Of a DNA stretch of 64,000 nucleotides, positions 32,328 through 43,239 are shown in pieces. The stretch comes from Ursus arctos (Eukaryota > Chordata > Mammalia > Carnivora > Ursidae): the NCBI RefSeq assembly GCF_023065955.2, contig NW_026623089.1, positions 34,812,767-34,876,766 of the forward strand, read 5' to 3'. The notes beneath the pieces are model-generated. The model was not told the origin of the DNA and ran no database searches. It worked only from the letters and a program-made list of their open reading frames with translations. The first letter of the stretch is position 1, and each line of letters begins with the position of its first letter. A program made the position numbers and the translations under genes.

Positions 32328-33937
32328 AAAAATAGAAATCAAATTATATTTTATATATAATTTAAAAACATGCAAAAGAGCTCTATACATTGTTTAGGTG
32401 AGTTTATATAAGGAGTAAAAGAAAAAAGTGCAGAGAAATGATGAACACCACTCATGGGAGTGGTTATCTCTGGAGGGGTGGGGGTGTAATGAGGGAGTAG
32501 CACGCATACCAACTATACTGGTAATGTTTTGTTTCTAATCTTGATGGTTGATACAGTCTTGCTATTCTTTGTATAACTTTCATTATATCTGAAAAATATT
32601 TTTTAATGTCTTTTGGAAATACATACAGAAAATGAACAATCCTAAGCGTAGATCTTGATGAATTTCCATAAAGCGAACACTTTGATTTAATCTGCCACTA
32701 GATAAAGAAATTGAACATTACCATCCTCCCAGAGTTCCCCTTCTGACCCTTCCCAGTTTCTGATACTCCAGGGATAACTGTTGTCCTGACTTTTAGTATT
32801 GTAAATTAGTTTTGTTGGTTAGAACCTCATATAAATGGAGCAGTATAGTATGTACTTTTAATTCTGGCTTCTTTTGCTCAATATAGTATCTGTGTGATTC
32901 ATCTACAGTTTATAGTCTGTTGGTATTTTATTTTGTTTTATATTATTATTTTTTTTTTGATGAGTAGTATTCCATTTAATTTGTTTTTCAATTCACCTGT
33001 AGATAGACATTTGAATTTTTTCCAGTTTCTGGATATTACTAATAGTGCTGCTATAAACATTTATTTGTATACAAGTCATTTTGTGGACATGTTTTCATTT
33101 GTTTTGGGTAAATATAATACTGTATAGTAAGATTCCTTATTGTATTTTAATTCTATTTACACCCTTTCATCCTTTGCATTATTGTTGTCATGTATTTTAA
33201 TCTACATATTTAAAAGATCTATTAGATATTATTTTTGTTATTTTAGATAGTCAGTATTCATTCTTATTTCCCCACACATTTACCTTTGCATTGCTCTTTA
33301 GTTTTTTCCTACATTACCATGCTTTCATCTGGGATTATTTTCTTCTGCCCAGTTAAACTTTCAATAGGATTTTTTTTTAAAGTGAGGGTTTGTTTGTAAC
33401 AAATACTGTCAGTTTTTATTTATCTGAAATTGTCTTAAATTTGCCATCATTTTTGAATGACATTTTCTCTAAGTACATAATTCTATGTTTGAGGGGTTTT
33501 CAGCACTTTAAACCATTCTTCCATTGTCTTTAGGATTCCATCATTTCTGTTGAAAAATCAGCCATTAACCAACAGTATTATTACGCCTTTGAAGATAATG
33601 TGTCTTTTTTCTTCTGGTTGATTTTAGGATTTTCTCTTTGTCTTTAGTTTTCATCAGTTTTTCTATGATGTCCCCAGATGTGGCATTATTGATTATTTTT
33701 TGCTGTTTATTTGCTGTCAACCCTACTGGAGTTCTTAGTAATTTTTGTATTTGTGCTTTGATGCTTCTAATCAGTTTGTTGTTATCTCTTTTAAATAATT
33801 TTACTGTCCCATTCTTTCTCTCTTCTGTGTCTCAAATTTACATAATTTAGAACTTTTACTCAATCACACATGTCTCTTACACTCTTTATTTTCCATTTTC
33901 CATTTTCCATTTTACTCTGTGCTTCAGTTTTGAAAAA

Positions 33938-34136
33938 AAAATTTTTTTTTAAAGATTTTATTTATTTATTTGACAGAGAGAGACAGCCAGCAAGAGAGGG
34001 AACACAGGCAGGGGGAGTGGGAGAGGAAGAAGCAGGTTCCCAGCGGAGGAGCCTGATGTGGGACTCGATCCCAGGACTCTAGGATCACGCCCTGAGCCGA
34101 GGGCAGAGACTTAACGACTGAGCCACCAGGTGCCCC
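33938..34136 (-). mobile_element. SINEC
   Basis: Minus-strand copy with an A/T run, ‘aaagattttatttatttatt’, purine-rich body and reversed head. The target duplication CAGTTTTGAAAAA is at 33,925-33,937 and 34,137-34,149. Just left, TTTTCCA is repeated about three times (33,889-33,912). Confidence 0.95.
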
Positions 34137-35339
34137 CAGTTTTGAAAAATTTTTGACCTGCCTTCCGATTTATTAATCATCTCTTCTGCTATGTCTAATC
34201 AATTATTCAGCCTTACCTATTGAGTTACTAATTTCATACTCCTAGAAGTTCCATTTGATCCTTTTTTTCTGATTTGATCCTTTTTGTTGATTTGAATTCT
34301 CTGCCTTATGCATGTAATTTCTCCTTTTTGTTATTTTATTTTTGAGTATACCTAGGCTCTTTTTATATTGATTCCAATATCTGAATCACTTGTGGTTTCT
34401 TTGTGTGTGATCTGTTTTGTTTTTGTTTTTTTTTTCCTCCGGGCTTTGGGTCTATATCTTGGCGTGCCTAGTACATTTGATTATATACTCAACATTTTGT
34501 ATGAAAAATTATAGATGTTGTAGATGATGTTATTTTCCTCGAGAGAAAATAGCTGCTAGGCAGGCATATTGGTGGACTTATTATTGTAATCCAATTAGGG
34601 GTTGTGCTAACTATAGGCAGTGTTTTGGTGTTGTTAGAGCTCTGTCTGCTACTGGCTGATGCCTCTTCCTGGGGTGTAGCCTTCTTAGGATTTTGGCTAA
34701 GAGCATAGGGTGTTCTCAGAGTCTTCTCCCGCTGGCTTGTTCAGAACTGTAATTGTTCTCTTGTCAGCACTGTGAGACTTTTAAAACTCGTGCTGAAAGC
34801 CTTTTGGGAGCTTTCTCCTTGGCTTATCAACCTTCTACCCAGCACAACTTCAGAACTCAACCAACGTCTTGAGGGGAATACCAGCCAAGTGTTGCGCTTA
34901 ATTTTCTGCTCCTTCCTTACTGGGATCTTGGCTTCTCAGGTCTTTAATTTTTGTCTATCTATCTTCAAGAGACTACCAAAACTCTTCTGGTATTGTTGTC
35001 TTTTCATAAGTAGCTCTGCTGAGGCTCTTTGCCTGGATCCGCAGCCCCTTTCCCTCCCTAGTTTTGGCAAAAGTCCCAAGGGAAAGGGTGGCAACAGAAT
35101 TTTGGCTCACCTCTCTGTGGTTCTCTCTTCTCCAGGATTATTTTGTCCCCTCAACTCCTGGTTGTCTCAGAAACTCTAATGGCTACAAGCAGGTGTGTGT
35201 GCGTATGTGTCTCTGTGCTTTATCCAGCTTTTTTAGTTGTTTCAGGAGAAGCATTGGTCTGAAGCATCATGCAACCTCATCATAGCTGTAAGTGGATGTG
35301 CACCTGAAATATTTTAAATATATACAAATACAGAAGTAT

Positions 35340-35570
35340 AGTTAGGTAAAATTGCTCTTCTGAAAACCCTTCATTGGTTTTTCATTTCACTTGGAGTAAA
35401 ATTGAAAGTGCTTAGCACATCTGTAAGGTCCCTGATTTGTCCCTGCCTTCCTTCTTGATAACATTTTGTACCACATTCCCTTTTGCTTCCCAAAGTATAG
35501 TCTCACTGACCTTTGCAGTTTCTCCATCATGCCAGATTCTTTCCGAAATCAGGTCCATTCCATGCAAACA
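35340..35570 (+). repeat. L2 fragment, right part of the split copy
   Basis: ‘cttctgaaaacccttcattg’, ‘catttcacttggagtaaaat’ and ‘cacatctgtaaggtccctga’ continue the L2 text broken off at 31,735, in the same orientation. Confidence 0.6.
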
Positions 35571-35689
35571 CACCAACTAACATATTTGCAAAACTATGAT
35601 TTCATGTCTGGGGTTCTATTCCCTAATATATCTATTCCCTAATATATATTTTTTTATCTCAAGTTGGAAAGCCTGAAAGTGTTTAATGC

Positions 35690-36700
35690 TCTAGAATGGC
35701 AACAATTAACATATCTGAAAAATACCAAGTATTGACAACGACGTAGAGCAAAGGGTACTTTCATACATTACCAGTAGGGTTGTGAATTGGTGAATCACTT
35801 TGAAAATTGTTTGGCATTATTGTGTATTGTCAAAGATACATATGGCCTATGATTTTGTTATTTTACCATTAGGTATGTATCTTGTCACCAAAAGTCTTGT
35901 ACAAGAATATTTATAATATCTATAAACTTGGAATCCTAAAACATCAAGTAATACATATGTGCATCAATAGTAGAATGGATAAATAAATTGTGGTACATTT
36001 GCATAATAGAATACTATTCGATAGTGGTTATTCAACTTGATTGAGCATGTATCAGGACTATCTGGAGAGCTTATTAAAACACAGATTGCTTGGTCCCACC
36101 CCAGGAGTTTCTGATTCAGTAAGTCTGGGGTGGAGCCAATCAATTTGCATTTCAGATTCCCAGATGATTCTGATGCTCTTGGTTTGGGGACCTTGCTTAG
36201 AGAACTACTGCTGTACAACAATGAAAATGAACAAACTGTAGTTAAAATGAATCTCACAAAGTAATTTAAACAATTTTTCTTGTAAAAAATTTGAAACATA
36301 TTTAAAAGTCAGGAGTAGAGTATGAAGAACCTCATGTACCCATTGCCTAGCTTCAACAGTGATCAATTTATGGCCAATTTATTCAACATATCCTTTTGCA
36401 ACTCCTCCATCTTCACAGTATTTTAAATCAAATTGCAGACGTCATGTCATTTCAGACATAAATACTTTGGGGTCACAAACATAATGCTGAGCAGGAGAAG
36501 CAGAGTCCCAAAGAACACATACAATGTGACTCCATTAGTATAAAAATTGGAAACAAACAACCTTGTTTAGAGACCTATGTAAGTGGAAATTCTAGAAAGA
36601 AAAGGGAAGAGATACAGATCACGAGAGCAAGGAGAGTGATTACCTCTGGGCGTGCTTCTGAAGTGCTGTCATGTTCTATTTCTTTTGCTTTTTAAATTAC
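35690..36700 (+). repeat. old L1 3' region, interrupted by MER5A
   Basis: ‘aacaattaacatatctgaaa’, ‘atagtagaatggataaataa’ with ‘attgtggtacatttgcataa’ are typical L1 3'-end text in sense; it resumes after the MER5A with ‘caatgaaaatgaacaaactg’ and ends with tail-like text (‘gagagtgattacctctgggc’). Confidence 0.6.
36022..36210. mobile_element. MER5A-like hAT nonautonomous element
   Basis: Ends TAGTGGTTATTCAAC and AGAACTACTG are MER5A-type inverted repeats. Inside are ‘ttggtcccaccccaggagtt’ and ‘gattcagtaagtctggggtg’, the familiar MER5A core. It splits the L1 described above. Confidence 0.8.
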
Positions 36701-36719
36701 TGCTAAAGCATCCATGTAT

Positions 36720-37340
36720 ATTCTAGGTACTTTCCTGCCTCCGCATTTTGTGTTATAATCAAAAGGACGGAAGTCTTTATTTGGTGACATCTTGTGAGGA
36801 TTACATCAGATGGATGGTCAGTCTAGCAGGTGCACTCACTGTTTCAGTGCTGTAAGCCTCCGTTTATTTTTGAGCTTCATGCGTGAGGGCAAGGGCCATC
36901 CTGGGGTTGTTCACAGTTACAGGAACTCATCTGACTTATTTGCAAGAGCCGTGCTCCTGAGCTCTGACTGGTGTCTGGCGGAAGCCTTGCCTCCTCGCCA
37001 GGTACTGTGACTCATTCGCTTCGATGATCTGAGTTGTGCTCTTGGCTTTCATTCCGCTGTGATCAGCAGTGCAGGGAGCCTTCTGGCTTCTCTGGATCGC
37101 CTTTCTTTTTGAAGAAGTCATCCTTGCTCATCTCTAAATTAATTTTCAGCTTGTAGGTACACTTTAAGAGTTGCTAGACTTCTCTTCAAGCTTTGCTATG
37201 GGAAGAGGAGAGGGAGATTAGATCTCCTGATAAACAGATCTTCAGATAAACAGATCTTCTGCTCTTTTGTGAGTGACTGCTTCCCACAAACTACTTTTAT
37301 TTCTGCTTATGAGTTAGCTAGCAGGATAGAAATGCCAGGA
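36720..37340 (+). other. HTR7 intron stretch, no feature recognised
   Basis: Includes a tandem ‘gataaacagatctt’ repeat at about 37,228-37,258 but no repeat family or gene I can name. Confidence 0.4.
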
Positions 37341-37344
37341 GCTA

Positions 37345-37520
37345 ATAGCTGTTCAGTGCTTTATTGTCCACAGACCACTTTCAGCACACAGAAACCTCCT
37401 TCAATCCTTCCGACAACATTCGGAGGTGGGCATTATTACCTGCGCTCAGTGTGGGAGGAACTGGAGGGGGAAAATGACTTGTACAAGGACACAGTTCGTA
37501 TGGGTGAAACCTGTGTTTGA
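37345..37520 (-). repeat. MIR fragment
   Basis: Antisense MIR order: ‘aatccttccgacaacattcg’, ‘gaggtgggcattattacctg’, ‘aaatgacttgtacaaggaca’ and ‘aaacctgtgtttgaagcc’. Confidence 0.6.
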
Positions 37521-37569
37521 AGCCTATTCAAGTGCCATGTATTAATGTATATGTATTTAAGGAAAATAG

Positions 37570-37790
37570 AAGTTTAGATACTGCCATGATGGAGTTAAAC
37601 CCTGATTGAGGTCTCAGAAGAAATGTTGAATTAGACTGGTGATGGAAAGGCAGGAGAGTTTCTAGGCAAGTGGAACAGAGATGCCAAGAGGCTGGAGGCA
37701 GTGAATCAGTCTGTGAGTGAACGTACAGAGAGGGAGCCGAAAGGCATCCCAGGTGAGGGAATAGCACAGGAAAAGCCCAAGTCTGTCAGA
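37570..37790 (-). repeat. L2-like antisense fragment
   Basis: ‘gcaagtggaacagagatgcc’ and ‘aagaggctggaggcagtgaa’ resemble antisense L2 3' text. Weak match. Confidence 0.35.
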
Positions 37791-37916
37791 CCTTACCCCT
37801 TATGGCAGATGCTGCTGGTTGCCTTTCTTGACACTTGTCACCCCCTTCTTCCCTACTTATAGGAATTCCTGTTTTCACTTGGGAATATGGGTGTGCAGAA
37901 TAAAGACTACATTTCC

Positions 37917-38145
37917 TTCCTCCCTCCTTTCCTCTTTCTTTCTTTCTTTCTTTCTATTTATTTGAGAGAGAGAAAGACCACAAGCAACCAAGAGAGAGCA
38001 GAGCAGGGGGGAGGGGTGGGCGGGACAAGCAGACTCCCCGCTGAGCAGGAAGCCCCACTCCCACTCGAGGCTTAATCTCAGGATCCGGGGATCATGACCT
38101 GAGCCGAAGGCAGACAGTTAAGCAACTGAGCCATCCCGGTGCCCC
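37917..38145 (-). mobile_element. SINEC with (CTTT)n tract
   Basis: Minus-strand copy; its tail is a CTTT microsatellite (about 37,932-37,954). The body keeps ‘catgacctgagccgaaggca’ and the reversed head. The target duplication is imperfect: AAAGACTACATTTCC at 37,902-37,916 and AAAGACGACATTTTC at 38,146-38,160. More diverged than the others, so older. Confidence 0.9.
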
Positions 38146-38169
38146 AAAGACGACATTTTCTAGTCTCTT

Positions 38170-38640
38170 CCCTGCAGCTAGGTGTGGCAGTGTTAACAAA
38201 TTTTGACAAGAGATGTTAGTAGAAGTATTGTGTTTCAGCTTTTTGGAAACTTCCCTCAAGATATTTGGTGTACACATTCTTCCTCTTCTTTTTTGTCCTT
38301 GGCTCCATCTTGTCACCTGGCATTTAAGTATGGTGGCTAGAGCTCTGGCCGTCATCTTGGTCAAGAGAGGGCCCCACTTGGGAGGGAGGAGCAGTGTGCT
38401 GGAAGGGTAGCCTGGATCCTGGAGGATTGTGGGTTCGACAGGGTTCCTGGAACCCTGACTTCTTAGTAATGGGTGAACAGATACCATTATGTTGTCCGTC
38501 GCAACTGCTGAACAGAAATGCCAGCTTCTTACCCCACTCACTGCTCCTTCCCATGGTTGTCCACATGTATACATCATAAAACATCACGGAGGGTGTCGCT
38601 GTGTCATTTTCTTTTGAAAATCCTTTAGGAATAACAGCTA
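38170..38640. other. HTR7 intron stretch with overlapping open frames, not recognised
   Basis: Several open frames on both strands (for example 38,092-38,577 minus, which begins inside the SINE). ‘ctcttttttgtccttggctc’ and ‘gggttcctggaaccctgact’ suggest an old repeat, but I cannot name it. No protein similarity seen. Confidence 0.35.
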
Positions 38641-38860
38641 CCATTTTTGAGAGCCTTTGGTGCTACATAAATTCCTAGAGACTCCACACACAATATCTTA
38701 TTTAATTTTCATAGCAAGGGTGTTTACTGAGTGTCTGTCATTGAGTGTCTCTGCTAGACAAAGGTGAGCAAGAGAAAGCATGCACGTTTTTAATCCCATT
38801 CTATAGATGAGGAAGCTGAGGGAACAGGCATGGTCTGTGTGGCAGGAACAGCATCTGGAT
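38640..38860 (-). repeat. MIR-like fragment
   Basis: ‘atatcttatttaattttcat’ and ‘cccattctatagatgaggaa’ with ‘gctgaggg’ fit MIR antisense, with an insertion of about 80 bp between them. Confidence 0.5.
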
Positions 38861-38929
38861 CAAAAGCCCATGAGTCCCTCTCTGTCACTGTCACCATAGC
38901 CTGCTGCGTGAGTAGGACGTTGTTAGAAT

Positions 38930-39300
38930 AACGTTCAAGGCCCTTTATAATTTAACACCAGCTTCCCTTATTGCCTCATTCTGACTAACTCCATCATAGG
39001 TCCCACTCTTTCAATGTCAGAACAGAGCTAATACTCTTACCCCCCAAACTTGTTCCTCTTCCAATGTTCCCATCCCAATCTGCACCCATTTACTTTGCTA
39101 GACATTCATGTACCATTTTTGAAACTTCCCAGTCAGCTCCCCATTCTCACTTGCCAGTCACCAAATCCTGCTGATTATTCCTCCCCTTTCCTTCTCCCCA
39201 CAGCCATGTTCAGCAACTCAGCCAGAGCCCCTGTCATCTTTCATTTGGACCACTCAAAGTAGCCTCCCAGGAGGTTCCCTGTATCTACCGCTCCATGTTA
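38930..39300 (+). repeat. L2 fragment
   Basis: ‘acgttcaaggccctttataa’, ‘cattctgactaactccatca’ and ‘ttgttcctcttccaatgttc’ follow the L2 3' half in sense. Confidence 0.5.
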
Positions 39301-39490
39301 ATGCAGCATGTGTAACCCTAGCTGAAGAATAAAATCACCTGGGCAATTTAAAAAAAATAGCTATTCTTGGACCCCAGCTCTAGAGAGATCCTGATTTAAT
39401 TGGTCTGGGTGGGCCTGGGCATCATTATGTTTGAAAATACCCCCCAGGCGATTCTAATGTGTAGCAAGATGGAGAACCCCTGAATTAGGA
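39300..39490. repeat. MER5A-like element
   Basis: ‘gaataaaatcacctgggcaa’, ‘cctgatttaattggtctggg’ and ‘ccaggcgattctaatgtgta’ are MER5A core phrases. A second, more decayed MER5-like copy follows at about 39,525-39,700 (‘gcgcattagaatcacctagg’). Confidence 0.7.
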
Positions 39491-39713
39491 TGTTCTTTTA
39501 AAAAGGCAAATGCAATTTTATTCGTAGTTCCTAAACTTATCTGCGCATTAGAATCACCTAGGAATCTTATCCACAGCCCACACGCAGGCCACAGGTAAGC
39601 CCAACTAAGCCACAGCCTCTGGGGGTAGGACTCATGCATCCATATTTTGGAAGCTCCAGGGTTAGTCCAATGTACAGACAGGTTTGGACACTACTGGATT
39701 ATGCTGTTCTCCT

Positions 39714-39918
39714 TCTTCTTCTTCTTCTTTTTTTTAAGATTTTATTTATTTATTTGTCAGAGAGAGATAGAGAGTGAATACAAGCAGGGAGAACAGCAGG
39801 CAGCAGGAGAAGCAGGCTCCCTGCTCATGGAGCCCAGTGTGGGACTTGATCCCAGAACCCTGGGATCATGACCTGAGCTGAAGGTAGACGCTTAACCAAC
39901 TGAGCCACCCAGGCGTCC
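39714..39918 (-). mobile_element. SINEC
   Basis: Minus-strand copy led by a CTT microsatellite and T run; body ‘caggctccctgctcatggag’ and reversed head ‘cacccaggcgtcc’. A short target duplication CTGTTCTC is at 39,704-39,711 and 39,919-39,926. Confidence 0.92.
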
Positions 39919-40036
39919 CTGTTCTCTTGCTTCTTTAATGGGTCAATGAGTTCCCCTTTTCTTGGGATGAGGTCCTAAATGTTCATTGTGACTTAAAAGA
40001 TTATATAATCTGACTTCTGCCTATCTGACTAGATTG

Positions 40037-40361
40037 GAGGTTGGCAAACCTTTTTCTGTAAAGAGCTAGATAAATATTTTAGTAAATATTTTAGGCTTGT
40101 GTGCCATGTGGTCTCTGTTGTAACTACTTTGCCACTGTAGCTTGAAAGCAGCCATAGGCATTATGTAGCTATTTGAGAGTGGCTGTGTTCCAATAAAACT
40201 TTATTTATGGATCCTGTAATTTGAATTTCATGTCGTTTTTATATCTCATTAAATATTATTTTTTATTTGTTCAACTATTTTAAAATATAAAAACCGTTCT
40301 TAGCTGGGGATACTATACAAAAACAGGCCAGATTTGACTCTGCTGGAGTTTACCAACTTTT
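40037..40361. mobile_element. hAT-Charlie-type nonautonomous DNA element
   Basis: Starts ‘ggttggcaaacctttttctg’ and ends ‘gctggagtttaccaactttt’, with ‘gttccaataaaactttattt’ and ‘aaaacaggccagatttgact’ inside, a familiar mammalian DNA-transposon pattern. The family name is not certain. Confidence 0.6.
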
Positions 40362-40368
40362 GCCCAAG

Positions 40369-40407
40369 ATTCGATTCGATTCAGTTCAGTTCAATTCAAT
40401 TCAATTC
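40369..40407 (+). repeat. ATTCR pentamer run
   Basis: About eight pentamers of the type ATTCG/ATTCA/GTTCA, imperfect, immediately after the Charlie-type element and close to the ATCT tetramer run. Confidence 0.85.
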
Positions 40408-40435
40408 TCTGTTGGTCGCTCAGTCAGCCTGTTTG

Positions 40436-40461
40436 TCTATCTATGGATCGATCTATCTATC

Positions 40462-40501
<40 letters not shown>

Positions 40502-40502
40502 C
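40436..40502 (+). repeat. (ATCT)n microsatellite
   Basis: Compound tetranucleotide run; about ten uninterrupted units at 40,462-40,502, preceded by interrupted units. A likely length-variable locus. Confidence 0.95.
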
Positions 40503-40559
40503 CCCATCTCCCTCAAGCCCCCAGTATTCTGGAAACCTGTTCTTTTTTTTAGTTCCTTA

Positions 40560-40985
40560 ACATTTTGATGTGCAGGGCCTTCACAAATCTTTTTATTGCC
40601 CCCCACCCTTTTCTACCTCTTTGGGTGGCTAATTTTTATCACTCTTCAGACAGGTCCTTGATTAGATGTTACTGTCTCATGCAAGCAATCCTAGAATCTC
40701 CAGACCACCTTAAACAGTCTTATAACTCCCTGCATTTTTTCTTACTAGTGCTCACCTCAATGTGTAATTAATGGTTTGTGAAATTAACCGTAATGAATGC
40801 ATGATTTGTGGGCTCAATCATCCATACATTCTGCACAGCAGGACCTGTACATTCTGCATAGAATCATCCATATATTCTGCATGGCAGGAGTCTGTCTTGG
40901 AGACTGTATCCCCATCCCCAGCATAGTACTTGGCACATGGTAGATGTTTAGTAAGTCATTGTGGGTTGATTTGAGGAAGGAAGGT
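40560..40985 (+). repeat. L2 fragment with local duplication
   Basis: Ends ‘cccagcatagtacttggcac’, the L2 3' end. Within it, an imperfect tandem duplication of about 45 bp: ‘atcatccatacattctgcac’ at 40,817 and ‘atcatccatatattctgcat’ at 40,862. Confidence 0.5.
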
Positions 40986-41439
40986 GGGTGCCTCAGATTC
41001 CCAAAGGTCTGGCCTTGACTTCTTATTTTCCAGATTTCTGTGAAACATTCTTCCTGGTTACAACATAGAAGTTTCCTTGGGAAACCAAATTAGGATTAAG
41101 GGATTGATGGAACAGAAGCAGCCTGGAGGCAGTGGGACAGCCCCATAGGGATTGTCCCATCAAGGTGTAGTAGGCTGCTCTCCTTGCATAGGCAGAACAC
41201 TGACTTTAACAAAGACCCAGGGATATTGAAGAATTAGCATCTTAGAGCCAGGCTCTTTATTATCATCATTGTTGTGCCATGGAGCAGGGGGAAAATGCAG
41301 CCAAAATGGAATGAAAATCCCAGAGCCTTTTTCTTTCAGTGAAGAAACATATTTTTGACCAAGCTCACACATCCCAGAATGGGAGTCACAAGTGTCCGTC
41401 ATGAAGGTGAGAGCCAAGTAGGGGACACAATAACTGGCA

Positions 41440-41650
41440 TTTGCAGTGTCATTCGTTGAGTGCATACTTTGTGCCAGGCCCACTGCCAAGGGCTTTAGGT
41501 AATTCATTTCACTTCATCCCCATGACCACTCTGTGTGCACTCTCATCATGGCCACCTGTGTGGTGAGCAAAGGGAGGCTGTTAGAGCTTAAATAACTTGC
41601 AGAAGGGCACACGGAAGAAAGTAGTAGAATCGCATTTGGCTGGGGAGATG
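41440..41650 (-). repeat. MIR fragment
   Basis: ‘gagtgcatactttgtgccag’, ‘cttcatccccatgaccactc’ and ‘cttaaataacttgcagaagg’ match MIR antisense. Confidence 0.65.
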
Positions 41651-41884
41651 TCTGACTTCAGGTGTTTTGAGACCCAGAGGAGTGTTGACTTTGTGAACAT
41701 CATTTGTGAACCACAGCTCTTTTGAGAAGGTTTGCTGATAGCTGCTTAGCTGGGAGTCAGGAAACTGAGCTACCAGCCCCGGTGTCTGCGGCATGGACCC
41801 TGATGATAGTTATTTAAGTACGTGTCTTAAATTCCATTACAATGGGCGAGAAATCTGACCTCATTTTCACTTCTACTTCCTAGC

Positions 41885-42070
41885 ACTTACAGAGTTCCTG
41901 GCACACAGTAGGTGCGCAATCATATTAATTGAATGAGTGGATGGAACAATTAATGACTATCCTATGAGGGCAGAAACACTCTAGGCTCGAGACCATGTCT
42001 GATTCATCTTCTGTGGGCTCTTGTACACTAGGCGGGATGCAAAAATACCCTTGAATGAATATTTATCCTG
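41885..42070 (+). repeat. L2 3' end fragment
   Basis: ‘cctggcacacagtaggtgcg’ and then ‘aattgaatgagtggatgg’ is the common L2/MIR 3'-end phrase. Confidence 0.45.
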
Positions 42071-42119
42071 GTATCTGGGAAACTTGGGAGTCAAATAGGG
42101 CAGTCTGGGTTAGGAAAGG

Positions 42120-42320
42120 GCAGAGATGGGATAGGACACAAATTCTGTCTCTGTGACTCCTGTGACCTTACATAAGTCACTGTGCCTTATCTCTAATCCT
42201 CATTGCTCATAATGATAGAAATATCTCCACAGAGTTAGTATGAGGAATAAATAAGATTACATCCAAGAGGAATTCAGCTAAGCAGCTGCCTCTTATAAAA
42301 TGCCCATGGACTGAGACCAT
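42120..42320 (+). repeat. MIR fragment
   Basis: ‘ctgtgaccttacataagtca’, ‘gccttatctctaatcctcat’ and ‘agagttagtatgaggaataa’ match MIR in sense. Confidence 0.55.
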
Positions 42321-42329
42321 TGTTTTTAT

Positions 42330-42865
42330 TACTATTATTAATACTGTTCAACTCTGAGCTGTGCTGGAGACTCGAGCTCTGCCAGCCCGTCAGGGCAGCG
42401 TTCTGGAATTAGAGCTTTTGAATGGGAGGTCTCACTGGTTCCCTTTCTGATTCTCCTTTCATCCTGAAGGAAGGAAATAAATCAAGTTTGCCTGCAGGAA
42501 AAGTCTATATGGGGTCTTGATGACGTTTCAGGGAATGCCAACCTGCCCCTAAACCATCCTACCTGTCCACTGATGCCAGAAATAGGGGCCAAAGTCTATT
42601 CCATAATTAAGTCAGACACTGCTTGAGGCAAGTCAGGGACTTGAGTTCCTTCATGTTGGGGTTTGCTCAGTGGGTCAGTCAGGAAGGGTGATTAACTGGT
42701 ACCTTATATAATGTTCTAGATAATGGGGAGAGGAGAACTGTGGGGCATTGTCCCTTGTCAGATGACATCCCAGCTGCCTCCTACTCGTGCCCTTTCTCTG
42801 TGGAATTCCTGTGTGTCACAGAAAGTATAGGGGCTGTTTCCATTTTTCCCGAATGTATATCCCTC
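42330..42865 (+). other. HTR7 intron stretch, no feature recognised
   Basis: Ordinary intronic sequence between a MIR and an L2; nothing nameable apart from short pyrimidine-rich text at its right end, which may already be L2. Confidence 0.4.
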
Positions 42866-42869
42866 CTCC

Positions 42870-43215
42870 CTTGCTCCTGTGTCTAGTACCTGTTGTTTCC
42901 TCTGCCTGGAATGCCCTTCCCTTTCCTGCCTATTTCCTAAACATTCTCCAAGATTCAGCTAACATACCATGGTCTGCAGGAAGCTGTCCCTGACCTCTTG
43001 GTCTTTTTGGATTCTCCTCCCAGGCTTTCCCTTAACATTCCTGAGATTCCTTCTCTATTATCATCACGCTGAAATGTACTTGTTTCTATTTCTTCCCCCA
43101 CCCCACACAGCAAATGCTGTGGGTCCTTGGGGACAGGGGCATCTTATTCATCTCTATTTGCCTCCAGCTTTTCTTGGCATGTGCAAGGTGCCCAATAAAT
43201 ATTTGATGGATAAGT
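42870..43215 (+). repeat. L2 3' half
   Basis: Good L2 order: ‘tttcctctgcctggaatgcc’, ‘ctccaagattcagctaacat’, ‘gtccctgacctcttggtctt’, ‘gggacaggggcatcttattc’ and ‘ggtgcccaataaatatttga’. Open frames across it are not genes. Confidence 0.8.
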
Positions 43216-43239
43216 AAATGAATAAGTGAATGAATGAAG

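Larger units (their letters stand above)
31740..35300 (-). repeat. L1/HAL1-like LINE block inside an L2
   Basis: Antisense L1-type 3'UTR text starts at about 31,745 (‘tgagatagcatttacctata’) and includes ‘aattgaacattaccatcctc’ and ‘gcagtatagtatgtactttt’ (32,700-32,860), the ORF2 3' region (33,000-33,110) and then LINE text such as ‘tttctatgatgtccccagat’ and ‘gaagttccatttgatccttt’ (33,590-34,300). A sense L1-like tail may be mixed in at 32,400-32,610, so more than one insertion is likely. Three SINEs lie within. The open frame at 34,772-35,179 is in this block and has no recognised similarity. Confidence 0.5.
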
